Origin: Mumia xiangluensis
GTDB taxonomy: Bacteria; Actinomycetota; Actinomycetes; Propionibacteriales; Nocardioidaceae
Length of the DNA stretch: 64,000 nucleotides
NCBI RefSeq assembly: GCF_010994095.1
Contig: NZ_WJYO01000001.1
Location: forward strand, 1-64,000
Direction: 5' to 3'
Shown here: in pieces, positions 8,062 through 16,802 of the stretch
Layout of the letters: every line of letters starts with the position of its first letter
How positions within the stretch are numbered: position 1 is the stretch's first letter
The notes under the pieces: generated by a model
Databases searched by the model: none
Seen by the model: only the letters and a program-made list of their open reading frames with translations
Told to the model about the DNA's origin: nothing
Made by a program: the position numbers and the translations under genes

Positions 8062-9741
8062 TCAGCCTCGCCGAAAGATCGTCGCTCGCTTCTGCAGGCG
8101 GAGGTCCTCGCGCGAGAACCCCGGCAGGAGCTCCTCCCACATGCGAGCGACCTCCTGCTCGTCGTTGCGAATCATGTCGTCGAGGACGACCGACACCCGG
8201 TCGGCGAACCGGTCCCGCATCATCGGCACCGCCGGGAAACGGGCGTGCACTCCGGTCGCGGCCGGCGGGCCGTCGACGAGGAGCAGTCCGACATCGGAGA
8301 GAGTCTCGAGCGCCGCGGGGTCGTACCAACGGCCGCGGTAGCCGGCCACATCGACCTCGGTCAGGGGAGCGTCCCGGACCTCGGCAACGTCGCCGAGGCC
8401 ATGGCGAGCGAGGACGGCTCGCGTCTGCTCCCCGAAACCTTCGTGGTGCTCGAGTGCCACGACCTTGCAGTCGAGACCGAAATGGCGGATGGCGAGGCCG
8501 AACCAGAGCGTCGAGACACCACTTCCGCACTCCACGATGAGCGACGGCCGGCGCGAGAGCAGCTCGTCGACGACTACTTCCACCAGATCCGGCGAGGCCG
8601 CCCATCCACCCATGGCGGGAACCCTGCCCTCGACAGGGAGCAGAGAGAACAGGTGGATGGCCGACTGGATCTGGGCGAGCTGAGCGGAGTTCTCGACGGT
8701 CCGCCTGCTGACATCCCTGTTCAAGCCCGTCTCGAGTGCCCGGACGGCCGTGGCGGTACGAGACTGCCCCACCTCGAGGCGTCGCACCGAGACCTGGAGC
8801 TCCTGCCACTCCTCGGCATGCCTGGTCCGTTCGGACTCGAGGTCCTCCGTGAGCTCGGCGTGCCGCTCTGCCAACATCTCGAGCGCCTTCCGAACGGCAT
8901 GACGTTGACCCTGCGCGACGGACGCAGCGCGTCGCACTGCCCACAGGACAAGTGCGAGGGAGGCGACAGCGCCGACGAATGCACAGGCAGCAACGATCCC
9001 CGCGCCGATGCCGCCGGCCGCCGCGAGCCAGCCCACCGCAACCGCGACGACGACGAAGGCCGCAGCACCGGCAACGGCGACGACCGGGCGCCCTCCCAGT
9101 CGGCGCACCATCGCCGAGGACGCACGCGAGACGCGCGCAACGCGGGATCGCTCTACCGCCTCGCGCCGGCGCTCGGCCTTCGCGCGGGCGGCCTTCTCGT
9201 TCTTGAGCCGCGCACGGACGCGCTGAGCACGCTCGCGCTGAGCAGCGAGCCGCTCGTTCTTCACCTCGAGACTGTTGCGCAGGTCGGCCACAACCGACCG
9301 CAGGCGCGTGACATCCTCACGCTCACGGCCCACTGCTCGCCGGGGATCATTCATCAGGAGGCGAGCCCACAGGTCGTCGACCTCGCCCGCCGTCCGCGTC
9401 GATCCCACCGACATGGCCACCACCGGCACGTCGCCGAGCCAACCCACGCCATCGACACCGAGCGGAGCGTACGAGCTCAGATCCCCGTCGAGCCGGCCGA
9501 GGTCCACGAAGAGCTGCAGCTGCGGCTCTTCGGCGACGCGCGCGACGGCGAGCCGTACGAGGTCGGCGGGAAGGCTCCCTGACAGAAGGAAGCCCGACAC
9601 CACCCCGGCACTGCGGGGAAGCTCGCCGTCGGACACGACGACGTCGTCACAGCTGTCACGGAGCTCACCCACGGTCGCCCCAGGCTGGGTCGAGACCACC
9701 ACGAGCTGCCCTCGGACATGGATGTCGTACCTGCCGTCCAC
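8062..9741 (-). CDS. Membrane-tethered class I SAM-dependent methyltransferase, copy 1
   Basis: About 559 residues. The C-terminal 200 residues are a class I SAM methyltransferase: LIVECGSGVST (401-411) is the SAM-binding loop, VALEHHEG the second strand and LLLVDGPPAA a motif common in O-methyltransferase-like enzymes. In front lies an unusual scaffold: a charged coiled coil (about 137-200), two hydrophobic helices (about 219-240 and 243-268) forming a membrane hairpin, and a second coiled coil (about 270-345). The catalytic domain is therefore probably held at the cytoplasmic face of the membrane. GTG 9741 is chosen because GAGGAGG lies six to seven bases upstream; longer starts would run into the divergent gene. 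It is convergent with the TagF-like pair. A likely role is methylating or capping the growing polymer; the substrate is unknown. Confidence 0.75.
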   Translation of the reverse strand: MDGRYDIHVRGQLVVVSTQPGATVGELRDSCDDVVVSDGELPRSAGVVSGFLLSGSLPADLVRLAVARVAEEPQLQLFVDLGRLDGDLSSYAPLGVDGVGWLGDVPVVAMSVGSTRTAGEVDDLWARLLMNDPRRAVGREREDVTRLRSVVADLRNSLEVKNERLAAQRERAQRVRARLKNEKAARAKAERRREAVERSRVARVSRASSAMVRRLGGRPVVAVAGAAAFVVVAVAVGWLAAAGGIGAGIVAACAFVGAVASLALVLWAVRRAASVAQGQRHAVRKALEMLAERHAELTEDLESERTRHAEEWQELQVSVRRLEVGQSRTATAVRALETGLNRDVSRRTVENSAQLAQIQSAIHLFSLLPVEGRVPAMGGWAASPDLVEVVVDELLSRRPSLIVECGSGVSTLWFGLAIRHFGLDCKVVALEHHEGFGEQTRAVLARHGLGDVAEVRDAPLTEVDVAGYRGRWYDPAALETLSDVGLLLVDGPPAATGVHARFPAVPMMRDRFADRVSVVLDDMIRNDEQEVARMWEELLPGFSREDLRLQKRATIFRRG

Positions 9742-9786
9742 GTGTCCTCCTCGTCGCCGACCCGCGAGACTCATCCGGGCCTCGGA

Positions 9787-9792
9787 TAGCAT
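9787..9792 (+). promoter_or_regulatory. Candidate -10 box for the GT2-GT4 gene
   Basis: TAGCAT lies in the 108-bp gap between the divergent methyltransferase and glycosyltransferase starts. It would give a leader of about 50 bases before the GTG at 9850, which has a GGGGGA ribosome site. The same element recurs at 18528-18533 in the second copy. Confidence 0.35.
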
Positions 9793-10944
9793 TGCACGGG
9801 CCCCGCCGCGGGCCTGACCGGCCCTGCCTCGAAAGCCCCCGGGGGAACTGTGACCCAGCACGACCGAAGCCATCAGCCGACGGTGACCGTCATCGTCCCG
9901 AGCTACCTCGGCGCCAAGCTCCTGCCGACCAGCCTCGGCTCGCTGGCGCGGCAGACCCTCGCACCACGAGAGTTCGAGGTGGTCGTTGTCCTCAACGGTC
10001 CCGAAGACGAGTCACGGACGGCGATCGACGATGTTCGCACCGCGTTCCCTGAGCTCCGCCTACGCATCGTGGAGGCCTCGACCGCAGGTGCAGGCAACGC
10101 GCGCAACCTCGGCCTGGACGCGGCCGCAGGGCGGTCCGTGACGTTCGTCGATGCTGACGACGAGGTCACGCCGGGCTACCTGAAGGCGCTGCTCGCGCAC
10201 GCCGGGCTGGGGATCGTCCCCGTCGCCTCGGTCGCCGACGTCACGGACGGCGGCGCGGCGCCGACCTTCGACAACTACCTGTCGAACCGCCTCCTGGCCC
10301 GGGCCGGCGAGGTGACCGACCCGACGCAGATCCCGTCCTCCCTCGGTTTCGTGGCCGGCAAGATCATCCCGACCGCGGTGGCACGTGCCAGCAGGTTCGA
10401 CACGACCCTGCGCAGCGGGGAGGACGTGGTCTACTGGTTCGACGTGTTCGAAGCCGCCCCGTTCCGGATCCGGCCCGTCGCCCTCGACTCCGACGGTGTC
10501 TACCTCCGTCACGTGGTGGCGAACTCGATCTCCCGGCAGGCGCGCTCCTATGACTTCTCGGTGACTCAGCGGCTCGACGTCATCGAACGGCTCTGGTCCC
10601 GACCGGCCGAGGAACCCCGAAGCCGCAAGCTCCGTGCGTCCTTCATCTCCGGGCAGGTCTCGCTCGTGAATGCCCATCTACGTGTCGAACCGGACGACCA
10701 CACGAGGGTCGTGGAGGACATCCGGTCCCGCGGGCTCGAGGACGCGATCCCGTGGCGCCGCCTCAACGCGGGCATTGCGCGCGACCTCGGGATCCTCTAC
10801 TCGTTCCTCCCCTACGCCGACACCAGTGCACTCGTCGCCGCGCGTCGCATCCGCGATCGCGGTGTCGTCGTCGACGTCGTGTCCAACAAGATGGGAGCGG
10901 ACAAACCCACCGACTGGTCCGCAGGCGTCATCGCGCGCGAGAAC

Positions 10945-11028
10945 CTCGAACACCGGCACCACCACCGACACCCGCGGACCACCCCACGGCAACAGCCGCC
11001 GTACCCACCCCGCCCGACCAACGACCAC
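10945..11028 (-). pseudogene. 5' fragment of the GT2 gene at the duplication junction
   Basis: Identical to the first 28 codons of the gene at 665-2287, from GTG 11028 to the junction. It keeps the promoter and ribosome site of the original, so transcription leftwards into the antisense strand of the truncated glycosyltransferase is possible. The reading frame stays open beyond the junction to 10678 but encodes nothing recognisable. Confidence 0.85.
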
Positions 11029-11074
11029 GTCAAGCCCCCGGCATGTCGACAAACCCGAGACGGAACGAGACTCA

Positions 11075-11083
11075 GGATAGACT
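11075..11083. promoter_or_regulatory. Overlapping divergent -10 elements, copy 2
   Basis: Duplicate of the element at 2334-2342. Rightwards it would drive the second TagF-like gene. Leftwards it now drives only the 28-codon GT2 fragment and antisense RNA. Confidence 0.4.
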
Positions 11084-11125
11084 CGCTCGCTACCGGCGGA
11101 GGGCTTCCGAGGAGGAGGCGGTCGC

Positions 11126-13534
11126 GTGAGATGGGTGCTCGAGCGATCGCGTGCGCGCTCCTGGGGCCTGAAGGGCCGTCGGACGCCGACCCCGTCTGCA
11201 CCCCCTCCCACGTGGACTGCCGCCCTCCGATCAGCGTCGTGGTCACCCGACGGGTCCTTGACCATCGCGGGCTGGGTGTACGTCGGGGGCGTCGCCATGG
11301 AGTCCATCCCCACGTCGGCGCGGGTCTCGCTGACAGATCTTGCGACCGGCCGCACGATCGACGTGCGCACACAGAGCCGGCGTGACCCCGAGGTCAACCA
11401 CGTCGCGGCCGACCCTGACCACGACTACGCCGCCGGCGCCTTCGCGGCCGAGCTGCCTGTGCCCGACGGCGCTCCCGGGACGGACTGGGACGTGCGCATC
11501 GCGCTCGGGACGGGCGCCCAGCGGTGGTCCGGCCCGCTGACGACCCTCTTCCGACGTGCGTCGGCCGGCTGGATCCCCCGTCGGCTCCTCGACGACGGAG
11601 CACAGGTCGTGCCGACCTGGCTGCCGGACCGAGGACTTGTCCTCCGCCTCGTACGACGCCAGGTGACCGCCCGGTCCTCGTCGGTGTCGGAGGGGCGATG
11701 GACCATCGGCGCCACCATCACCGGGCGGCGCCCGGTCGCTGCGCAGCTGGTCGGGCCGGAAGGTGCCGTGCTCGACGGCGAGGTCGAGGACGGCGCCAAG
11801 GTGGAAGGAGGGTGGCGCGCCAGCCTCCGGTTTCCCCTCCCGGCCGCAGGAAGCGGTGTCTGGCAGCCTCACGTGGGCCTCGCCGGGGGAAGCCGCAGGC
11901 CCGTCCACTGGTCCGAGGAAGACGCGCCCGCACAGGCCGGGTCGTTGAGCATCGTGGTGACGCCGACCGGCAAGCTGGACGTCACCCACCCGGCCGACGA
12001 GGTCGTCGTCGACGAGGTCGAGGTCGTCCCCGGGGAGCTTCCGGAGCTGCTCCTGCGTGGCCGCGCGGCGGCCGGCTGCGAGACCTTCACGCTCGTCCTC
12101 AGCGGACCTCGCACCGACAGCACCGCGCACGTCTCGGTCACAGACGGACGGTTCGCCGCCAACGTCCCCCTCTTCGCGGCGTCACAGCTCTGGTCGACCG
12201 ACGCGCTTCCGCTGCCGATCGGAACGTACCGCGCCGACGCGGTGCGTCCCGACGGCGTCCAGGTCCTCGTCCGGCTCACCGAAGAGGCCGTCAGACGCGC
12301 CTGTGGCCGGTGGACGTCCGCGCCTGCCGTGATGGTCCGTCCAGAGCGCGGCCCCCGCAACCGTCTTGAGGTCAGGCTGGCACCGCCGCGCGAGGCCGAG
12401 GAGTGGAGCGAGCTCGGTCAGCGCCGCGAGGATGCCGCGTATCGCTCGCGGCACTACGCACCGGAGGATGCCGTGCTCTTCGAGAGCTTCCTCGGCAAGC
12501 GAGCAGCGTGCAACCCGCTGGCGATCCGCAACGAGGTGGCGCGGCGGCAGCCGGAGCTTCGACGCGTGTGGAGCGTGTTCGAGGCCTCTGTGCCCGTTCC
12601 CGAGGGCGACGAGAAGGTGCTGATCGGGACCCGGAGGTGGCGGGACGCCCGAGGGTCCGCCCGCTACATCGTGACCAACGACTGGCTCCGTCGTTTCGAG
12701 CACCGTCCGTTCCAGACGTTCGTCCAGACGTGGCACGGCACACCATTGAAGAAGCTCGCGCTCGACCGCCGCCCGCGCGGCCTGGACGCGGACTACCAAC
12801 AGCTCGTGCGCGACGAGGTCTCGCGATGGGACCTTCTCGTGAGCCAGAGCCCGTTCATGACCCATGCGCTGCGCAGTGCATACAGGTACGAAGGGCCTGT
12901 CCTCGAGGTGGGCTACCCGCGCAACGACATCCTGAGCGGCCCACCCGACCCTGAGCGGGTCCGTCGCGTCCGCGAGCGCCTGGGACTCTCGGCTGAGTCC
13001 CCGGTGATCCTGTACGCGCCGACCTGGCGGGAGGACAACGAGCGTCGCACACCGCTGCCACCCGATCCTCAGACGCTCGTCGCGCGCCTGGGCTCGTCGA
13101 TGACGTTGCTGGTCCGCGGCCACGCAGAGAACATCCGCCACGACCGACGGATCCACGGGCCGAACGTGCTCGACGTGACGTTGTACCCCGACATCTCCGA
13201 ACTGTTCCTCGTCACCGACGTGCTGGTCACCGACTACTCGTCGCTGATGTTCGACTTCGCGGTGACAGGGCGTCCCATCGTCTTCTTCGTCCCGGATCTC
13301 GACGAGTACCAGAACGTCAGCCGCGGCCTGTACCTCGTGCTCGAGGACATCGCACCAGGCCCCGTGCTGCACACCAGCGAGGACGTCGCAGAAGCCCTGT
13401 CGGACCTGCAGTCGTTGCGAGCGGAGCACCGCAGCGCCTACGCCGCCTGGCGCGAGCAGTTCGTTCCCTTTGATGACGGTGGCGCGACCGCCCGCGTGGT
13501 CGATGCCGTGTGGCCGGGCTCCGTCACATCGTGA
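11126..13534 (+). CDS. CDP-glycerol glycerophosphotransferase family protein (TagF-like), copy 2
   Basis: Same 802-residue protein as at 2385-4793, with the full promoter gap, ribosome site and start. Motifs QTWHGTPLKK, GYPRND, YAPTWR and TDYSS are all kept, so both copies should be functional and double the gene dose. It overlaps the next gene by four bases. Confidence 0.85.
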   Translation: MRWVLERSRARSWGLKGRRTPTPSAPPPTWTAALRSASWSPDGSLTIAGWVYVGGVAMESIPTSARVSLTDLATGRTIDVRTQSRRDPEVNHVAADPDHDYAAGAFAAELPVPDGAPGTDWDVRIALGTGAQRWSGPLTTLFRRASAGWIPRRLLDDGAQVVPTWLPDRGLVLRLVRRQVTARSSSVSEGRWTIGATITGRRPVAAQLVGPEGAVLDGEVEDGAKVEGGWRASLRFPLPAAGSGVWQPHVGLAGGSRRPVHWSEEDAPAQAGSLSIVVTPTGKLDVTHPADEVVVDEVEVVPGELPELLLRGRAAAGCETFTLVLSGPRTDSTAHVSVTDGRFAANVPLFAASQLWSTDALPLPIGTYRADAVRPDGVQVLVRLTEEAVRRACGRWTSAPAVMVRPERGPRNRLEVRLAPPREAEEWSELGQRREDAAYRSRHYAPEDAVLFESFLGKRAACNPLAIRNEVARRQPELRRVWSVFEASVPVPEGDEKVLIGTRRWRDARGSARYIVTNDWLRRFEHRPFQTFVQTWHGTPLKKLALDRRPRGLDADYQQLVRDEVSRWDLLVSQSPFMTHALRSAYRYEGPVLEVGYPRNDILSGPPDPERVRRVRERLGLSAESPVILYAPTWREDNERRTPLPPDPQTLVARLGSSMTLLVRGHAENIRHDRRIHGPNVLDVTLYPDISELFLVTDVLVTDYSSLMFDFAVTGRPIVFFVPDLDEYQNVSRGLYLVLEDIAPGPVLHTSEDVAEALSDLQSLRAEHRSAYAAWREQFVPFDDGGATARVVDAVWPGSVTS

Positions 13535-16500
13535 GCGGCATCGTCCTCGGCCGTCGGCGGGGCGGCCCGACCCGGTCTCCGGAGAGTGCGTTGAGGCTCC
13601 GGCTGACCGGCGACCACCTGTGCGTCGAAGTGACCCTCGCTGATCGCTCGCGGATCGAGGGATTGCTGCTGCGACACCGCGACACCGGGCGCGAGACGAC
13701 GGTCGTCCCTGTCCGGGAGGAACGGGGAGACGGCACCGTCGGCTTCGACATCGACATCTCCGCCGCGGTCCGGGCGGACCCCTCGTGCGAGTGGATCGAC
13801 CTGTGGATCAAGGTCTCCGGCGAGGATGACCCTCGTCGTCTCGGCCGGTTCGCGTCGACCGATCGCGGCGGGGCCGTCTCACCGACAGAGGTCGACGGGC
13901 TGACCGCGACCGTTCACATGACGCACAAAGGCAACGTCAGCATCCGCGTACAGGCCGAGCGCTCCCGTGAGGTGGCGCTGTGGACCCGCGAGATCTCCCT
14001 GCGCCACGGCCGGATCGCCTTCGCTACCGACGTCGTCACGCACAACGTCCGCGTGGTCTCGGCCGTCCTGGCGGTGATCTCGCGTGAGAGCGGGGACGCC
14101 ACGCGGCTCTCCGTGGGCATCCGGCCGCTGGAAGAGGACACACGTCGCCTCCACGGCCTGCTCCGCTACCGCGTCGACGCAGACTTCGACGTGGGTGTCC
14201 TTGCTCGGGCCGGGGAGCACGACAGCGACATCTACGACCTCGCTCTGCTCCTCACGCTCGAGGGCTTCGACGAAACCGTCGAGCGAGGGATCCGCATACC
14301 GCCGTACCGGGTAAGACGCCGTCTGCGCGCGGTCGAGGTGTCCGCCGGTGACACAGGCCACCTCGTCACTCCCTACTTCAGCTTCAAAGCACAGCGGCTC
14401 TGCCTGAGGGTCGAGCAGTTCTCGAGTGCCGACCTCGAGTTCATGCGCCGCGTGCTACGGCTCGGCTGGGCGTTCGCCCTCGTCCGCCCGTTCAGCAGGA
14501 TCTGGCTGATCGGGGAGCTCCCGTACAAGGCGCAGGACACCGGCTTCCACTTCTTCCGGTGGATCCGCACGAGCCACCCCCGTCGACGCGCGTACTACGT
14601 CATCGAGCGTGACTCCCCTGAGCGTGCGAACGTCGAGCCGTACGGGAACGTCGTCCTGCACCGCTCTCGCCGTCACATCCTCTACTCGTTGCTCGCGTCG
14701 CGGCTTGTCGGTTCGCACCACGCCGAGTACCTGCTCGCCTCGCGCAGCCCTCGCTTCGTACGGTGGTCGCGCGGAGTGCGTGTGTTCCTGCAGCACGGGG
14801 TGATGGGCACGAAGAACATGACCGGCAACTACGGCCGCCGTGCGTCGACGGACTTCCGGACCGACCTGTTCCTGGTCAGCTCCGAGCGCGAGCGCGAGAT
14901 GGTGGTCGATGACTTCGAGTTCTTCCCCGGCCAGGTGCGAGTCACCGGTCTCTCGCGCTTCGACGCGCTACTCGCCGACGACGTGGACGTCGAGCGCGCC
15001 CTGTTGATCATCCCGACCTGGCGTGACTGGCTGAGAGCGCGTGACTTCGGCGAGAGTGAGTTCTTCGAGCAGTGGAACGGGCTGCTGACCTCGGCGAGGT
15101 TCCAGGAGATGATCCGCCGCCACGGGCTGGCCGTCTGGTTCATCCTCCACCCGAACATGCGCGAGTACGCAGAGCGCTTCGACGCCCCCGGCGTCGTCGT
15201 CCTGCAGCAGGGCGACGCGCCGGTCCAGGACCTCCTCAAACGCAGCGCCGTCATGCTCACCGACTACTCCAGCGTGGGGTTCGACTTCAGCTTCCTCCAC
15301 CGTCCGGTGGTCTACTTCCAGTTCGACCGCGCGCGGTTCCTCGGTGCCCGTGGCTCACACCTCGACCTCGACGCGCACCTTCCGGGCGAGATCGCCTTCT
15401 CGCACGACGAGGCGCTCGATCGGCTGGACGAGGTGCTCAAAGCAGGGATGACGATCTCCGAGCGCAACCGCGCGCGGGCCGACGCGTTCCTCGAGCGCCG
15501 CGACCGCGACAACAACGAGCGGATCTACGAGGTGGTTCGCCGCGCCTGGTCCCCACTGACGCCGGTGCGGCGTCTGCGCAGCGCCTCCCCGTCACGTGCT
15601 CTCTTCAACCGGTTCCGCAAGAGCCGCTTCTACTTCCCCGCCATGCGCGTGCTCTACCGCCTGGCGACGCTGCTGCCGCGACGCGACCTCGTCGTCTTCG
15701 AGAGCGCGAACGGGAAGCAGTACGGCGACAGTCCTCGCTACCTCTACGAGAAGCTGCTCGAGCGTGGAACCGAGAGCACTCTCGTGTGGGTCAACGACTC
15801 GACCGTCCGGCTCCCCGACCCGAGCACGCGCAAGGTACGGCGGTTGAGTCCGCGATACTTCTGGCTGCTGGGTCGGGCGAGCCACTGGGTCAACAACCAG
15901 AACTTTCCGCACTACCTGCGCCCGGCCCACGGGACCCGCTACGTGCAGACCTGGCACGGCACACCGCTGAAGAAGATGCAGCACGACCTGGAGCAGGTCC
16001 ACGGTCGCCGCGACGACTACCTCGAGCGCGTCACGAAGATGACCGGCTACTGGGACGACCTCGTCTCCCCGAGCCCGTACGCCACGGCGGCCTTCCGTAG
16101 CGCTTTCCAGTACAAGGGTCGCGTTCTGGAGTGCGGCTATCCCCGCAACGACGTGCTGCACTGGCCGGACGCCGACGAGCGAGCGGACCTCGTCCGCCGC
16201 AGGCTCGGGATCCCGGCCGAGAAGCGCGTCGTCCTCTACGCGCCGACCTTCCGAGACGACCGTACGAGCGGCGGGGGGTTCGCGGCGCAGGCCGAGCTCG
16301 ACCTCGCGCGCCTGCACGACCGGCTCGGCGACTCCGTCGTCGTTCTCCTGCGGATGCACTCGGTCGTTCGTGGGCGGGTCACGGTCCCCGAGGACCTTCG
16401 CCGATTCGCCATCGATGCGTCGCGCTACCCGGACACGCAGGAGCTCCTGCTGGTCGCCGACGTGCTGGTCACGGACTACTCATCGGTCATGTTCGACTTC

Positions 16501-16776
16501 GTAACGCTGGACCGGCCGATCGTGTTCTACACCTACGACCTCGACCACTACCGCGACGACCTCCGCGGTTTCTACTTCCCGTTCGAGGAGCAGGCACCCG
16601 GGCCGCTCGTCCGCACGAGCGACGAGGTGGCCGACGCACTGTCCGAGGCGCTCTCCGGGAGCGAGGGCTACGCCCGCGCCCGTGCTGACTTCCGTGCCCG
16701 GTTCGCCCCGCTCGACGACGGCTCGGCCTCCGAGCGGGTCCTGGACGCCGTGTTCGGGCGATCCGACGACCGCTGA
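13531..16776 (+). CDS. Tandem double-domain TagF-like polymerase, copy 2
   Basis: Same protein as at 4790-8035 (about 1,081 residues, two glycerophosphotransferase-type domains, all catalytic motifs present), with the GTGA overlap to the upstream gene preserved. Nothing distinguishes it from copy 1. Confidence 0.85.
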   Translation: MSGIVLGRRRGGPTRSPESALRLRLTGDHLCVEVTLADRSRIEGLLLRHRDTGRETTVVPVREERGDGTVGFDIDISAAVRADPSCEWIDLWIKVSGEDDPRRLGRFASTDRGGAVSPTEVDGLTATVHMTHKGNVSIRVQAERSREVALWTREISLRHGRIAFATDVVTHNVRVVSAVLAVISRESGDATRLSVGIRPLEEDTRRLHGLLRYRVDADFDVGVLARAGEHDSDIYDLALLLTLEGFDETVERGIRIPPYRVRRRLRAVEVSAGDTGHLVTPYFSFKAQRLCLRVEQFSSADLEFMRRVLRLGWAFALVRPFSRIWLIGELPYKAQDTGFHFFRWIRTSHPRRRAYYVIERDSPERANVEPYGNVVLHRSRRHILYSLLASRLVGSHHAEYLLASRSPRFVRWSRGVRVFLQHGVMGTKNMTGNYGRRASTDFRTDLFLVSSEREREMVVDDFEFFPGQVRVTGLSRFDALLADDVDVERALLIIPTWRDWLRARDFGESEFFEQWNGLLTSARFQEMIRRHGLAVWFILHPNMREYAERFDAPGVVVLQQGDAPVQDLLKRSAVMLTDYSSVGFDFSFLHRPVVYFQFDRARFLGARGSHLDLDAHLPGEIAFSHDEALDRLDEVLKAGMTISERNRARADAFLERRDRDNNERIYEVVRRAWSPLTPVRRLRSASPSRALFNRFRKSRFYFPAMRVLYRLATLLPRRDLVVFESANGKQYGDSPRYLYEKLLERGTESTLVWVNDSTVRLPDPSTRKVRRLSPRYFWLLGRASHWVNNQNFPHYLRPAHGTRYVQTWHGTPLKKMQHDLEQVHGRRDDYLERVTKMTGYWDDLVSPSPYATAAFRSAFQYKGRVLECGYPRNDVLHWPDADERADLVRRRLGIPAEKRVVLYAPTFRDDRTSGGGFAAQAELDLARLHDRLGDSVVVLLRMHSVVRGRVTVPEDLRRFAIDASRYPDTQELLLVADVLVTDYSSVMFDFVTLDRPIVFYTYDLDHYRDDLRGFYFPFEEQAPGPLVRTSDEVADALSEALSGSEGYARARADFRARFAPLDDGSASERVLDAVFGRSDDR

Positions 16777-16802
16777 TGGGCGGGTGCCCTTCTGCGGTCC
16801 AG

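Larger units (their letters stand above)
2204..10944. repeat. 8,741-bp tandem duplication, copy 1
   Basis: Bases from 2204 match 10945 onwards at a constant offset of 8,741 up to 10949/19690. All open reading frames inside have identical translations in both copies. The unit starts inside the GT2 gene (84 bases from its start codon) and ends inside the GT2-GT4 gene that begins at 9850. The five bases CTCGA are shared by both ends and by the junction at 10945-10949, as expected for duplication at microhomology. An assembly error cannot be excluded from sequence alone. Confidence 0.95.
9850..11385 (+). pseudogene. Truncated GT2-GT4 glycosyltransferase, fused at the duplication junction
   Basis: The first 365 codons are identical to the intact gene at 18591-20714. 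The duplication junction at 10944/10945 then replaces the remaining 340 residues with about 146 codons that read antisense through the GT2 5' fragment and on into the start of the second TagF-like copy in the wrong frame. This tail is rich in His, Arg and Pro and has no protein-like features. The GT2 domain (residues 10-300, with TVIVPSY and VDADDE motifs) is complete, but the second, GT4-like domain is lost just as it begins (DVVSNKMGADKP). A GT2-only product could still be made and be active; I regard it as a by-product of the duplication. Confidence 0.8.

Noticed and set aside
8035-9582. A 515-codon plus-strand frame after the double TagF-like gene
   Set aside because: Antisense to the methyltransferase, which has a clear SAM loop, membrane hairpin and ribosome site.
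10678-11397. A 239-codon minus-strand gene across the duplication junction
   Set aside because: Only its 28 codons up to the junction are real GT2 sequence; the rest is antisense to the truncated glycosyltransferase.
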